A stretch of DNA of 64,000 bases from Micromonospora echinofusca (GTDB taxonomy: Bacteria > Actinomycetota > Actinomycetes > Mycobacteriales > Micromonosporaceae), in NCBI RefSeq assembly GCF_900091445.1, contig NZ_LT607733.1:5669001-5733000 (forward strand). The letters run 5' to 3'. Below, in pieces: positions 53,866 through 62,931 of this stretch. A program made the position numbers and the translations under genes. The stretch's first letter is position 1, and each line of letters begins with the position of its first letter. Below the pieces are notes generated by a model that was given only the letters and a program-made list of their open reading frames with translations, had not been told where the DNA came from and did not search any database.

Positions 53866-55136
53866 GGCTGCTCGCCGAGGCGAATCAGTTGCGGGATGTC
53901 GCATCGGTGGGCGGCGTCGAGGTAGGCGGCGAACCAGGTGCGCTGCGCCGGCTGCGGCAGTGCACGAAGCCTGGTGAGGGGCACGTCGTCCGGGGTCGCT
54001 GCCTCGTCGAGCATCCAGTCGGTGGCCAGGGTGTCGGTCCGGTAGACCCGCTGGTCGATTCTGCGTACCCCGATCGGGTCCTCACATCTGGCCCGGGTCA
54101 CCTGCCGGAAGTCCGCCCGCAGGCTCTTCCGGCTGGCAAGGCCGCCCAGCGCCGTGGACTGGTAGTCGAGGTTGAGCCAGACCGTGTCGTCGTTCCGTTC
54201 GATGGGCTGGCGGGCCGGCTGGGCGGCCTGGTCGGCCGCCCGCCGCGGCGCTCCGGGTATCCCGTCGAGACGTCCCAGGATCGGCTGCACAACCTTGGTG
54301 ACGTCGTCGATCAGGAAGGCGTTGATCCGGGAGAGGCACACCTGCGGGCCGCTGCTCGTGCACACCAGCTCGACCGCGGCCGGGTCGGCCGGGAGGCGGT
54401 AGGTGCCCGGCCCGGTGGTAATCGGCACGGCGACGGCGACGGCGAGTCCGCCGGCCAGCAGGGCTGCTCGCCGCTGCCGCGCGGCGGCGGCGAGCAGCAG
54501 GACCGTCAGGGCCACCAGCCAGGCTGCCTGCAACACGGTGACCCGGCCGGGAACGAGTGAGTACACCGCCCAGCCGCCGTAGACCGGTGAGAGCCACGCG
54601 GCGGGCGTGCCGTCCCAGTAGGTGATGATGGCCAGGCCGAGGTATGTGGCGAGGCCGGCGATCGGGGCCGCCACCCGCAGCGGTACGAGCCGGCCGACGA
54701 GGACGCCGACCGCGGCGGCGGCGGCCAGGGCGAGGACACCGACGGTCAGCGTCCACCACCAGCCTCCGCCGGTGTAGGTCGCGACCCGGGCGATCAGCAC
54801 CGCCGCCCCTGCGAACGCGAGCAGCAGTCCGGCGGCGCCGGCCACGGTTACGGCGAGCCAGGCCACCACCAGTGGTTGCCAGCCCGGGCGGGGGGTGGTG
54901 GCGATCAGCTCGTTGATGTCGCGCCGCCGTTCTCTGCCGGACTGCCACGCCCCGGCAGCGATCATGAGAGCGCACAGGATCAGCAGCGACACCCGCAGGT
55001 AGTTCGCGAGGCCGGGCCACCGGCCGGCCCAGTCGTCCGGGTGCACGGCCAGCATCCACACGCCGGCGCCGAACATCGCCGCAGCGGCGAAGGGCGCCGT
55101 ACCGCGGCGTAGCTCCGCCCTCAGCGCGCGCTTCAC
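53862..55136 (-). CDS. ABC transporter permease-like membrane protein
   Basis: 424 residues. Six or so membrane segments in the first 260 residues (LLILCALMIAAGAW, LVVAWLAVTVAGAAGLLLAF and others) are followed by a large soluble C-terminal domain that includes CTSSGPQVCLSR with two Cys. The GTG at 55136 overlaps the ATPase gene stop by 4 bp. It likely pairs with that ATPase in an exporter; the substrate is unknown. Confidence 0.75.
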   Translation of the reverse strand: MKRALRAELRRGTAPFAAAAMFGAGVWMLAVHPDDWAGRWPGLANYLRVSLLILCALMIAAGAWQSGRERRRDINELIATTPRPGWQPLVVAWLAVTVAGAAGLLLAFAGAAVLIARVATYTGGGWWWTLTVGVLALAAAAAVGVLVGRLVPLRVAAPIAGLATYLGLAIITYWDGTPAAWLSPVYGGWAVYSLVPGRVTVLQAAWLVALTVLLLAAAARQRRAALLAGGLAVAVAVPITTGPGTYRLPADPAAVELVCTSSGPQVCLSRINAFLIDDVTKVVQPILGRLDGIPGAPRRAADQAAQPARQPIERNDDTVWLNLDYQSTALGGLASRKSLRADFRQVTRARCEDPIGVRRIDQRVYRTDTLATDWMLDEAATPDDVPLTRLRALPQPAQRTWFAAYLDAAHRCDIPQLIRLGEQP

Positions 55137-55888
55137 CGCGGTGCCGTCCGCGCACCGCGCAGCACCGCCGTGTAGCCGCGCTCGATGGGGGAGTCGCCGC
55201 TGTCGCCGTCCCCACCGGCGGCGATCAGCTCGTCGGGCAGGCCGGTGAAGACCAGCCGCCCGCCGTCGACCAGGTTCACCCGGGTGCACGCCGCTACGAC
55301 GTCCTCGACCAGGTGTGTGCTGACCAGGACGACTGCATCCAGGCCCAGCTCCCGCAGCAGCGCCCGGAACTGCACCCGCTGCTCCGGGTCCAAGCCGGCG
55401 GTCGGCTCGTCCAACAGCAGCAGCCGCGGGTCGTTCACGATGGCCTGGGCGATGCCGACGCGACGCAGCATCCCGCCGGAGAGGTGCTTCATCCGGTCGT
55501 CGGCGCGATCCAGCAGCCCGACCCGCTCGATCGCCCGGTCCACCGCCAGCGGAATTCGCGCCGGCGGCATCTCCTTGAGCCAGGCGAAGTACTCGACGAA
55601 CTCCCGCACGGTGAAGCGCGGATAGAACCCGAACGCCTGAGGCAGGTAGCCCAACTGGCGGCGCGCCTGCCGCAACGCCGACGGTTTCCCGATGTGGTGG
55701 CCCAGCAGCCGGACCGCACCCTGGTCGGGTCGCAGGACCGTGGCCAGGACCCGCATCAGGGTGGTTTTGCCGGCGCCGTTCGGGCCGAGCAACCCGTGCA
55801 CGCCCACTCCGAGCTCGAGGTCCAGGTCGTCGAAGACGACTCGCTTGCCGTAGCTGACCCGCAGGCCGTCGACGCTCACCGTCGTCAT
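55133..55888 (-). CDS. ABC transporter ATP-binding protein
   Basis: 251 residues with Walker A LLGPNGAGKTTLMR, signature LSGGMLRRVGIAQ, Walker B LLLLDEPTAGLDP and the switch STHLVEDV. It is of the type that drives CcmA/drug or lantibiotic-immunity exporters. Overlaps of 4 bp with both neighbours place it in one operon with the sigma/anti-sigma pair and two membrane proteins. Confidence 0.93.
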   Translation of the reverse strand: MTTVSVDGLRVSYGKRVVFDDLDLELGVGVHGLLGPNGAGKTTLMRVLATVLRPDQGAVRLLGHHIGKPSALRQARRQLGYLPQAFGFYPRFTVREFVEYFAWLKEMPPARIPLAVDRAIERVGLLDRADDRMKHLSGGMLRRVGIAQAIVNDPRLLLLDEPTAGLDPEQRVQFRALLRELGLDAVVLVSTHLVEDVVAACTRVNLVDGGRLVFTGLPDELIAAGGDGDSGDSPIERGYTAVLRGARTAPR

Positions 55889-56670
55889 GCCGGTTGCCTT
55901 CCCACCCGTTCCCGACGCACATACACCACCACCGTGGCCACCGCGGTGACCCCCAGCCATCCCGGGAGGTTCGCCACCAGGACCGCCAGACCGCTGACCG
56001 GCGGCGCCAGCACCACCACCGCCCACGCCCCGGCCACCACCAGCGCGGCGTACCCGGGCTCGACCAGCGAGCCGAGCGCCAACGTCAGGACCGTCAACGC
56101 GACACAGGGAAGCAGCCACAACCCCGGCGTACCGATGCCCGTCACCGCGCCAGCGAGGACCGCGACGGGCGCCGCGACCGCGAGGACCGCCAGCGTGCGC
56201 CACAGAACGATTCGCAGGCCGCCCTGCGGTGTCCCCGCGATCAGGTCGTGCAACGGATCGGTTCGCGGCCCGTACGACAGGGCCGTACCGACAGCGGGCA
56301 GCGCTGGCGCGATCAGCAGGAGCAGCCACGGCGGGACCACGGTCGGGCTGATTGCCATCCCCGCGGTGAGCACCCCGGTGACGGCCACCGACAGAAACCA
56401 CGCCGCCCGCGCCGCAGGCCCCGCACCCACCAACACCCTGACCCGCCGCCACCCGGTCGCCCGCCGCACCCGCCCCTGCGTCGGCAACCGGCCGCCCAGC
56501 GCCACCGCGGCCGCCTCCACCGCCAGAGCCGTCGACGCATCCGATGCGATGCTCGTCCGGCAGGCCGCACAGCGGTCGAGGTGCGCCTCCACCGACCACG
56601 CGTCGACGTCAGCGAGACGCCCCTCGCCGTACGCCGCCAGCACCCCGGCGTCGACGTGGAAACCGGTCAC
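55885..56670 (-). CDS. Membrane protein with zinc-finger anti-sigma domain
   Basis: 261 residues. An N-terminal zf-HC2-like module (VEAHLDRCAACRTS, with His and two Cys) is typical of anti-sigma factors that bind ECF sigmas. About six membrane segments follow, so it could also be an extra subunit of the ABC system. The GTG at 56670 overlaps the sigma stop by 4 bp and so couples the two. Confidence 0.82.
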   Translation of the reverse strand: MTGFHVDAGVLAAYGEGRLADVDAWSVEAHLDRCAACRTSIASDASTALAVEAAAVALGGRLPTQGRVRRATGWRRVRVLVGAGPAARAAWFLSVAVTGVLTAGMAISPTVVPPWLLLLIAPALPAVGTALSYGPRTDPLHDLIAGTPQGGLRIVLWRTLAVLAVAAPVAVLAGAVTGIGTPGLWLLPCVALTVLTLALGSLVEPGYAALVVAGAWAVVVLAPPVSGLAVLVANLPGWLGVTAVATVVVYVRRERVGRQPA

Positions 56671-57200
56671 GACAGCGCCTCCCTCAACTCGCGGCGTGCC
56701 CGCATCGCCCGGGTCTTCACCGTGCCCTCCGGTACACCCAGCAACACCGCGGCCTCGCGCACCGTCAGGCCATCCAGCACCGTCGCCTGCAACACCGCCC
56801 GCAGCTCCGGAGCCAACCGGTGCAGCGCACGCTCCAACTCGGCGTCGTACGCACCGGCCAAGGCCTCGTCCTCCGCCGACGGAGACCACGCCAGCACGTC
56901 GTCGCCCGGTGCCCCCACACTCTGCGGACGGGCCAACGCACGCCGCCGCGCGTCGATCAACCGACCGGCCGCCACCGACCACAGCCAGCCCACCGCCGCA
57001 CCGTCCCCGCGGTAGCCGGCTGCGGCCCGCCACACCGTCAGGAACGTCTCCTGCACCACCTCCCGGACCAACTCCGGGTCCCGGCACCGGCGGCGCAGAC
57101 GCAGCACCAACCACGGCGCGTTACGCGCATACAGCACGTCGAACGCCTCGCGGTCACCCTTCCCGACGAGGCGCAACAGCTCCTCGTCGTCCACGTCCAT
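56667..57200 (-). CDS. ECF-family RNA polymerase sigma factor
   Basis: 177 residues: region 2 ELVREVVQETFLTVWRAAAG, region 4 LDGLTVREAAVLLGVPEGTVKTRAMRARRELRE. It heads the leftward operon anti-sigma / ABC ATPase / two membrane proteins, so it may set expression of that transporter. ATG 57200 preferred over the adjacent GTG. Its first codons and upstream 41 bp are copied at 38158-38212. Confidence 0.92.
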   Translation of the reverse strand: MDVDDEELLRLVGKGDREAFDVLYARNAPWLVLRLRRRCRDPELVREVVQETFLTVWRAAAGYRGDGAAVGWLWSVAAGRLIDARRRALARPQSVGAPGDDVLAWSPSAEDEALAGAYDAELERALHRLAPELRAVLQATVLDGLTVREAAVLLGVPEGTVKTRAMRARRELREALS

Positions 57201-57241
57201 CACGCAAGGTTAGGACGCATCACTCGGCGAAACGGTTCTCT
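57187..57241. repeat. 55-bp direct repeat over a sigma gene start
   Basis: Identical to 38158-38212 and includes the first five codons of the sigma gene and the region in front of it. The other copy is a scar without a sigma gene behind it. See the scar entry. Confidence 0.85.
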
Positions 57242-57508
57242 GACAGGAGCCGCGTGCCGCGAGAGTCTGACGCAGCTAGGCAGTATGGCGCGAAAGGCAC
57301 CTCTGTCAGGAAGTCACTCGTTAGGCTGCATGCGGGGCGGCTTGTCCGCGCTGATCACGGCGCCGTTTCCCACCTTGGCCAGCCTGTCCGGGGCTTCGCC
57401 GGGTGAACCTTCATCTCTCACAGCATGCGCTCAAGGCGCCTTGCCTGGCATCGCTCCGTCTCCCGCGTCCGGCCAGACCTGGCGGCACGGAGAAATTCCC
57501 TCCCAGGA

Positions 57509-57537
57509 GCAACCCTGGGCGCCGGACTTTACGTGAC
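57509..57537 (+). promoter_or_regulatory. Possible ECF-type promoter before the decayed SigE-type gene
   Basis: GCAACC at 57509-57514 and CGTGAC at 57532-57537 are 17 bp apart and 29 bp before the start codon at 57566. Many ECF genes are driven from an AAC-type -35 and a CGT-type -10 box recognised by their own product. Pattern match only. Confidence 0.3.
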
Positions 57538-57565
57538 TATCTCGAATCGGGGATCGGAGGCCTGG

Positions 57566-57969
57566 ATGGGTGATCGCGACGCGGCGTTCGCGGAGTATTT
57601 CGCGGCGAGGTCTGACGCAATGCGTGGCACCGTGTATCTGCTCTGCGGCGACTGGCACCGGGCGGAGGACTTGGTTCAGACCGCGTTCACCAAGCTCTAC
57701 CTGGCTTGGAGCCGGGTCTCGCGCCATGAGGTGCTGGACGCCTACGTGCGCCAGATCCTGATCCGGACCTTCTCGACGAGCGGCGCCGCGGCTGGTGGCG
57801 GCGGGAGCGGGTGGGCGGGGACGACGCCGAGCGACCGGCACCGCCCGACTCGCCAGAGAACCGGTTAGTGATGCTCCAGGCACTGGCCGCCGCAGCCTCC
57901 TGCGGCTTGGACATGCTGCGGGGCCTCCTGTCACCCACCCACAGCGGGATCGAGAAGGGAAGACGATGA
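57566..57969 (+). pseudogene. SigE-family sigma factor gene with frameshift and region 4 deletion
   Basis: Starts MGDRDAAFAEYFAARSDAMR, then GDWHRAEDLVQTAFTKLYLAW, a normal SigE-type region 2. After RQILIRTF one base seems lost near 57775; the other frame then reads DERRRGWWRRERVGGDDAE and ENRLVMLQALAA as expected. At about 57890 it jumps straight to GLDMLRGLL, the usual C-terminus, so roughly 40 codons of region 4 are missing. The final TGA overlaps the next gene's ATG, the normal coupling. Confidence 0.75.
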
Positions 57970-58811
57970 ACGAGGACGACCTGCGCGATACGCTACGTAG
58001 CGAGATGGCGACCAGCACCCCGCCGCCACCGATGGCTACGACCGCCACGCTGCGCGCCGCCCGACGCGCACGCAGCCGCCGCCGAACCCTGTGGGCCTGC
58101 GCCGGATCGGCGGCGACGATTCTGGCGGTCGCTGGCGCCGCAACGATGTTCACCCCCGATGCCGGCGGCCACAGCCCGGCAGGTCCGGCGCCGCAGGCCG
58201 CCCCGCCTCCGTCATCGAAGGACACCGCCCAGCCGTGGCCGACCGGACCGGACGGCCATCCGCAGGAGGACCGCACCGCGCGAGCAGGCTCCAGATACGA
58301 CCAGGGAATCCGGCTACTCGACGAGATCATCTCCGTCGTGCCCGCCGGTTACACCGCGCCGGAGAACCCGGCGAACCAGCCCACTGACCAGAAGCCGCTG
58401 CGGACGCACCAGGCGCAGTTCGAGGACAAGGTCAACGGTGTCGACGTGTGGGGTTACATGTCCTCGGCCGCCCTGGCCAAGGGTGAGCGGATGGGGCCTT
58501 TGCTCGTCGAGGTGCACACCGCGGGCAATCAGCTACCGGCCGAGCCGTGCGCGCTAGCCCGCCAGTTCTGGGGCATGCAGGGTGAGTGCCAGGTGGAGAC
58601 CGTCGCAGCGGCGCAGGTCGGCGTGGTAGTCCGACCCGGCCGCGACGACCGGTTCGACCAGTGGGCGGCCTACCGGCACCCGGACGGCGTGGTGGTATTC
58701 GTCGCACAGGGCGCGAACCTCGATGACGAACGGCCGGGCCTGACCACGCTGCCGTTCTCCGTGCAGCAGCTCGCGGCCCTCGCCGTGAACGAGAGGTTCC
58801 ACCTGCAATAA
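57966..58811 (+). CDS. Membrane-anchored partner protein of the SigE-type sigma gene
   Basis: 281 residues with a cytoplasmic start (MNEDDLRDTLRSEMATST), one membrane helix (LWACAGSAATILAVAGAATM, about 42-61), a Pro-rich linker and an outer domain containing two Cys (PCALARQFWGMQGEC). Such proteins commonly follow SigE-type genes in Micromonospora-like genomes. The frame is intact although the sigma gene is not. Confidence 0.72.
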   Translation: MNEDDLRDTLRSEMATSTPPPPMATTATLRAARRARSRRRTLWACAGSAATILAVAGAATMFTPDAGGHSPAGPAPQAAPPPSSKDTAQPWPTGPDGHPQEDRTARAGSRYDQGIRLLDEIISVVPAGYTAPENPANQPTDQKPLRTHQAQFEDKVNGVDVWGYMSSAALAKGERMGPLLVEVHTAGNQLPAEPCALARQFWGMQGECQVETVAAAQVGVVVRPGRDDRFDQWAAYRHPDGVVVFVAQGANLDDERPGLTTLPFSVQQLAALAVNERFHLQ

Positions 58812-59009
58812 GGCGGGCTCGGCGGGAGGCTTCAGCAGGATGTCGGCGGCACGCTGAAAGCCGCCGGGTGCAGGTTCCCGAGCTGCGCAACCTGCTGATC
58901 TGTGACGACATCGCCACCGCTGTTCCGAAGACTGCCGGTCAGGGAGGACGGAGAGTTCGGGGCGGCGGGCCTTTGGGGCTGAGTTCCCCCCGCTTTGATG
59001 GAGCGGTGG

Positions 59010-59205
59010 TTACCTGCTCCCGGCTGGTGCCGGGATGGCGATAGGTGGCTCAGCTGGTTGCGTCTGGCGGCTGTGCCAGGCGGTCTCGTACTCGTTCGGG
59101 CTGAGGTAGCCCAGCTCGCGTTGGATGCGGCGTGTGTTGTACCAGCCGTCGATGTAGGCGAAGATCGCGTTCTCGGCCTCGTCGCGGGTCCGCCACGAGG
59201 TGCGT
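59010..59205 (-). pseudogene. IS3 transposase orfB, C-terminal piece
   Basis: Reads SWRTRDEAENAIFAYIDGWY and RRIQRELGYLSPNEYE, the end of the IS3 integrase domain, which is disconnected from the rest at 61741-62478 by the IS21 insertion. Joining at GGTGCG restores VYRTSWRTRDE without a gap. Confidence 0.9.
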
Positions 59206-59318
59206 GTCAACGGCCAATCAGATCTCCCCGTAGGCGGCCAGTAGTTTTCCCCGCTGGCGGCCATGGTTTCTCCCCAGTGGCGGCCAGATAGTTCCCCGCC
59301 TGTGGGGTGGTGCTGGGG

Positions 59319-60110
59319 TCAGTGCAAGGCTTTGACGCCCTGTCCGGCGGTGGCTTGGTTGAACCGGTAGCTGTCACCCTGGGTCACGACGACGTGGGCG
59401 TGGTGCAGGAGTCGGTCGACGGTGGCGGTGGCCAGGGTCTTGGGCATGATCTCGTCGAAACCGGACGGGTGCAGGTTCGAGCTGACCGCGAGGCTGCGGC
59501 GTTCGTAGGCGGCGTCGACGAGGCGGTAGAACCCTTCGGCGGCGTCCGGGGAGACCGGTAGCAGGCCGATGTCGTCGATGATGATCAGGTCGGTGCGGAT
59601 CAGTCTGGCCATGGCTCGGGCGACGGAGTCGTCGGGGCGGTGGCGGCGGACCATGACGCCGAGGTCTTCGATGGTGAACCAGGCGACGGTCATGCCGGCC
59701 TCGACGGCGGCTTGGCCGAGGGCTTCGCAGAAGTGGCTCTTGCCGGTGCCGGACGGGCCGCAGATGGACAGGTTCTCCTTGCGCTGCACCCATTCCAGGC
59801 TGCGCAGGGCGTCCTGGGTCGGCCGCGGGATCGAGGAGGCCTGCTCGTCCCAGTCGCCGAAGGTTTTGCCGGCGGGGAACGCGGCGCGTTTGCGCCGGGT
59901 GCGCAGGTTGGCCTGGTCCCGGCCGGCTGCCTCCTCCGCGAGGAGGACCCGCACGACTTCGGCCGGGTCCCAGCGTTGCGCTTTCGCGGTGGGGATGAGG
60001 TCGGCCATGGCCCGGCGCAGGTGCGGCAGTTTCAGCCGGCGGGTGAGCTCGATCGCTTCGGTCAGCGGGTCACCGGCTGCGCCGGTGACCCGCAACGGGG
60101 TGATGGTCAC
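59319..60110 (-). CDS. istB: IstB, ATP-binding helper of IS21 transposition
   Basis: 263 residues with the AAA+ P-loop ICGPSGTGKSHFCEAL, Walker B LIIIDDIGLLP and a DnaC-like overall pattern. It would select targets and activate IstA. The GTG start overlaps the istA stop by 4 bp. The frame is intact. Confidence 0.95.
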   Translation of the reverse strand: MTITPLRVTGAAGDPLTEAIELTRRLKLPHLRRAMADLIPTAKAQRWDPAEVVRVLLAEEAAGRDQANLRTRRKRAAFPAGKTFGDWDEQASSIPRPTQDALRSLEWVQRKENLSICGPSGTGKSHFCEALGQAAVEAGMTVAWFTIEDLGVMVRRHRPDDSVARAMARLIRTDLIIIDDIGLLPVSPDAAEGFYRLVDAAYERRSLAVSSNLHPSGFDEIMPKTLATATVDRLLHHAHVVVTQGDSYRFNQATAGQGVKALH

Positions 60111-61642
60111 TGTTCTCCAGTCGTCGTGCCGAAGGTTGACCAGGCAGAGGTGCCTGGTTGCAGGCTGTGGGTTTCGCTGGCCCGAGTGGGTGGGGTGTCG
60201 TCGTCGCGTTGGTGGGCCAGGATGCGGATCAGGTCGTTGTCGGCGAACCTGCCCGCCAAAGCGGCGGTGCCGAGGGCCCGGTCGACGTGGTCGACGCCGT
60301 GCAGCTTCGCGAGAGCGACGGCTTCGGCCATCTTGCGGCGCACCCCGCGGACCCCGGCGGCTGCGGCCTCGACCAGCCACGCGGCGGCGCCGGGGCCGAG
60401 AGCCAGGAACGCGGCCTCGTCGGCGGTGCGGGCCCGCGGCACCCGATCGGCGGTGTCGGACTGGCGTGATCGGGGCGGGTAGTGCTCGTCGAGGATCGAC
60501 GGGCGGCCCGGCTGGGCCCGCTGGTGGCGGGCGACCTCGGCCGGCCCGTCCTCGCTGACGGCGGTGACGATGAGTTCGTCGCCGTGGAACCGGGCCCAGA
60601 CCCGGGTGTCGACCAGGTGGTGCGGGACCGAGTAGCGGACTCCGTCGACGGAGATGGTGCAGTCCCAGTTCACTCGGCGGGTGGTGCCGAACGCGACGGT
60701 GAACGGCTGCGCCGGCAGCGGATGCAGCCGGTCGCGTTCGTCCAGGAGGGCTTCGGCCGGGCGGCGTCGGGTGTCGCGGTGGATGCGGGCGTTGACCTCG
60801 TCGGTGAAGTCGCGGCAGGCCGCCTCCAGTTCCGCGAACGTGCGGTACTGGCCGAGCAGGTTCGCGCTGGTCGGGACCAGGTCCGCCTTGGCGATCTTCA
60901 CGGTGTTCTCGGCGCCGCCCTTGGACTGCGGGTCCGCCGGCACGCAAGTGCGGATCGTCATCCCGTAATGCCGGGCCACCTGCACGATCTCCGGATTACG
61001 CACGGCGATGTCCGCGACGTGCTCCACCGTGATCGTCTTCTCGTTGTCGGTCAACACATAGGCCGGCACCCCACCCAGGCGCCGCAGGGTGGCATCCAGG
61101 CAGGCCACGACCGTCGGCAGGGTCTTGTCCAGCACCGGGATCACGACCCGGAACCGGGACCAGGGCAGCCACGCGCACCACAACGTGGTCCGCCGGCCGC
61201 CGATGCGTGGGCCTTCGCCCCAGTCGAACTGAAGCCACAAACCGGGCTCGGGGATCCACGGGCGGAACACCCGTCGCTGCCCGGCCTGCCAGGACTTCTT
61301 CACCGCCGCGACCGCCCGGCGGGTGGTGCGCTCTCCGCCGGCGAAGCCCATCGTGGTGATCCGCCGGTGCACCACATCGGCGCGGACCCGGCCACCCGAG
61401 CGGGCCACCAACTCCTCGATCTTGTCCATGAAATCGTCGATCGGCCGAGCCCGCTGGGTCCGCTCCTCGGGGCTGCGTCCCTCGGCCCGCAACTTCACAT
61501 ACCGGGCCACGGTGTGGTGATCACACCCGGCCAGCTCGGCCGCCGCACGGTAACTACCCGTGAGGTCGTATGCCTCCAAAATTTCCACGATCTCCCTGCC
61601 GCGTTTCACGCCGCCGACCCTCGCCGACCAGCGTCTCGTCAT
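60107..61642 (-). CDS. istA: IstA, IS21-family transposase
   Basis: 511 residues: N-terminal helix-turn-helix (LTGSYRAAAELAGCDHHTVARY), DDE integrase core with LWLQFDWGEGPRI, YVLTDNEKTI and SKGGAENTVKIAK, and a C-terminal beta domain RVNWDCTISVDGVRYSVP. Full length for the family, so IS21 may still be mobile. Confidence 0.95.
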   Translation of the reverse strand: MTRRWSARVGGVKRGREIVEILEAYDLTGSYRAAAELAGCDHHTVARYVKLRAEGRSPEERTQRARPIDDFMDKIEELVARSGGRVRADVVHRRITTMGFAGGERTTRRAVAAVKKSWQAGQRRVFRPWIPEPGLWLQFDWGEGPRIGGRRTTLWCAWLPWSRFRVVIPVLDKTLPTVVACLDATLRRLGGVPAYVLTDNEKTITVEHVADIAVRNPEIVQVARHYGMTIRTCVPADPQSKGGAENTVKIAKADLVPTSANLLGQYRTFAELEAACRDFTDEVNARIHRDTRRRPAEALLDERDRLHPLPAQPFTVAFGTTRRVNWDCTISVDGVRYSVPHHLVDTRVWARFHGDELIVTAVSEDGPAEVARHQRAQPGRPSILDEHYPPRSRQSDTADRVPRARTADEAAFLALGPGAAAWLVEAAAAGVRGVRRKMAEAVALAKLHGVDHVDRALGTAALAGRFADNDLIRILAHQRDDDTPPTRASETHSLQPGTSAWSTFGTTTGEQ

Positions 61643-61740
61643 GATCAGCGGGGAGGTATCTGGCCGTCCACGGGGAGAACCCTGGCCATCAGCGGGGCGG
61701 TAAATGGCCGCCTATGGGGATCTTTCACTGGCCGCCGACA

Positions 61741-62478
61741 GGTGCGGTAGACGAGCTCGATTTTCAACGTCGACCAGAAGTTCTCCATCAGGGCGTTGTC
61801 GTATGAGTCGCCGACGGAGCCCATGGAGGGCAGGATCCCGTTGTCCTGTAAGCGTTCTGAGAAGCGGAACGACGTGTAGTTCGATCCCCTGTCCGAGTGG
61901 TGGATCAACTGGCCGTCGCGGACGTCGCGCGACCAGATGCCGTATTCGAGGGCGGCGAGGATCAGGTCGGTGTCGCAGCGGTCGGAGGTCTTCCACCCCA
62001 CGATCCGGCGGGAGAACACATCCCGGACCGCGGCGAGCCAGAACACCCCTTCGCCGCACGGTATGCGGGTGGCGTCGGCGACCCACAGGCGGTTCGGCCC
62101 CGCTGCGGTGAACTGCCGGTTGACCAGATCCGGCGCCGGGATGTGCCGCGGGTCCTGCCGGGTGGAGCCGCCGTGCCAGCCTCGACGCAGGAACGCCCCC
62201 TGCCAGCCCTGCTGCGTCATCAACCGCTCGACGCGTTTGCGGCCCACATGGATGCCGTCACGGCGCAGCTGCCGATGCACCCGGTCCGCGCCGTAGGTGC
62301 GCCCCGATGTCTCCCAGATCTCGTGGATGTTGGAGATCAGCCCCAGGTCGACCACGTCGCGGTCGCAGGGCTGCTCGGCCTGCTTCACCCACGCGTAGTA
62401 GGTCGAGGCGCCGATGTTCAGGACCCGTAGCAGGAGCGCGACCGCGAACTGGTCACGATGTTCGTGGATGAACCTCAT
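61741..62478 (-). pseudogene. IS3 transposase orfB, N-terminal piece
   Basis: Starts MRFIHEHRDQFAVALLLRVL and carries the integrase acids in LWVADATRIPCGEG and DNALMENFWSTLKIE, then leaves the homologous frame at 61746 where IS21 starts. The tail read into IS21 is not part of the protein. Its start lies 4 bp inside orfA, as in IS3 elements that make a fused product by -1 frameshifting. Confidence 0.9.
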
Positions 62479-62786
62479 GACCGTCGCCGGGTCGGGTCGA
62501 GCTCCGCCGCGAAATACGCGCTCGCCGCCTTCAGGATCTCGTTCGCCCGCCGCAACTCGGTGACTTCCCTACGCAGCCGGCGGTTCTCCTCCGCCATCTC
62601 GCTGGTCGGCCGGTCGTGACGCTCGTCGGCGTCGGCCTCGGCCTGCCGGATCCAGTTCCTGAGCGCCTCGTGATGCACGCCGAGCTGCTCGGCCAGGCGC
62701 CGGATGACGGGCTTCGGGTCCGACTCGCGATACAGGCGCACAGCGCGCTGACGTAGCCCATCGGGGTACTTCTTCGGTGCTGCCAC
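62475..62786 (-). CDS. IS3-family orfA (helix-turn-helix protein)
   Basis: 103 residues: HTH_Tnp_1 domain (YPDGLRQRAVRLYRES, VIRRLAEQLGVHHEALRNWI) and a C-terminal leucine-zipper-like stretch (MAEENRRLRREVTELRRANE). It binds the IS ends and can dimerise. GTG start. Intact, but without a working orfB the element cannot move by itself. Confidence 0.92.
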   Translation of the reverse strand: MAAPKKYPDGLRQRAVRLYRESDPKPVIRRLAEQLGVHHEALRNWIRQAEADADERHDRPTSEMAEENRRLRREVTELRRANEILKAASAYFAAELDPTRRRS

Positions 62787-62860
62787 GGACGACTTCCTCC
62801 CCCACGGCCATCAGACCATGGTCAAGAAGCTCCATGAAAGCGGGGGTGGCTCAGCCGCGG

Positions 62861-62931
62861 TGACCCGCGTTGGCACCGATTCACCCGGGTTGGCATCCGC
62901 TGGAGAGCACACACCGCGCACATCATCGAAG
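62861..62931. repeat. Dispersed intergenic repeat, right copy
   Basis: Shares the 27-bp core at 62905-62931 and the preceding TGGCATCCGC with 40158-40229. It lies directly outside the IS3 right end. The opposite strand reads FDDVRGVCS in both copies, but there is no start or ribosome site, so a protein is doubtful. Confidence 0.6.

Larger units (their letters stand above)
59206..61740. mobile_element. IS21-family insertion sequence, apparently complete
   Basis: Ends TGTCAACGGCCA at 59206 and complementary GGCCGCCGACA at 61740, flanked by the 6-bp target duplication GGTGCG (59200-59205 and 61741-61746). Several GGCGGCCA...TCCCC units recur inside both ends, as in the multiple terminal repeats of IS21. 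It carries istA and istB in the usual order. Confidence 0.93.
58979..62854. mobile_element. IS3-family element, split by an IS21-family insertion
   Basis: Inverted ends CTGAGTTCCCCCCGCTTTG (58979 on) and the complement of CTGAGCCACCCCCGCTTTCA (ending 62854) match well. Without the 2535-bp insertion and its 6-bp duplication the element would be about 1335 bp, normal for IS3. orfA is complete; orfB is cut in two. Confidence 0.85.
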
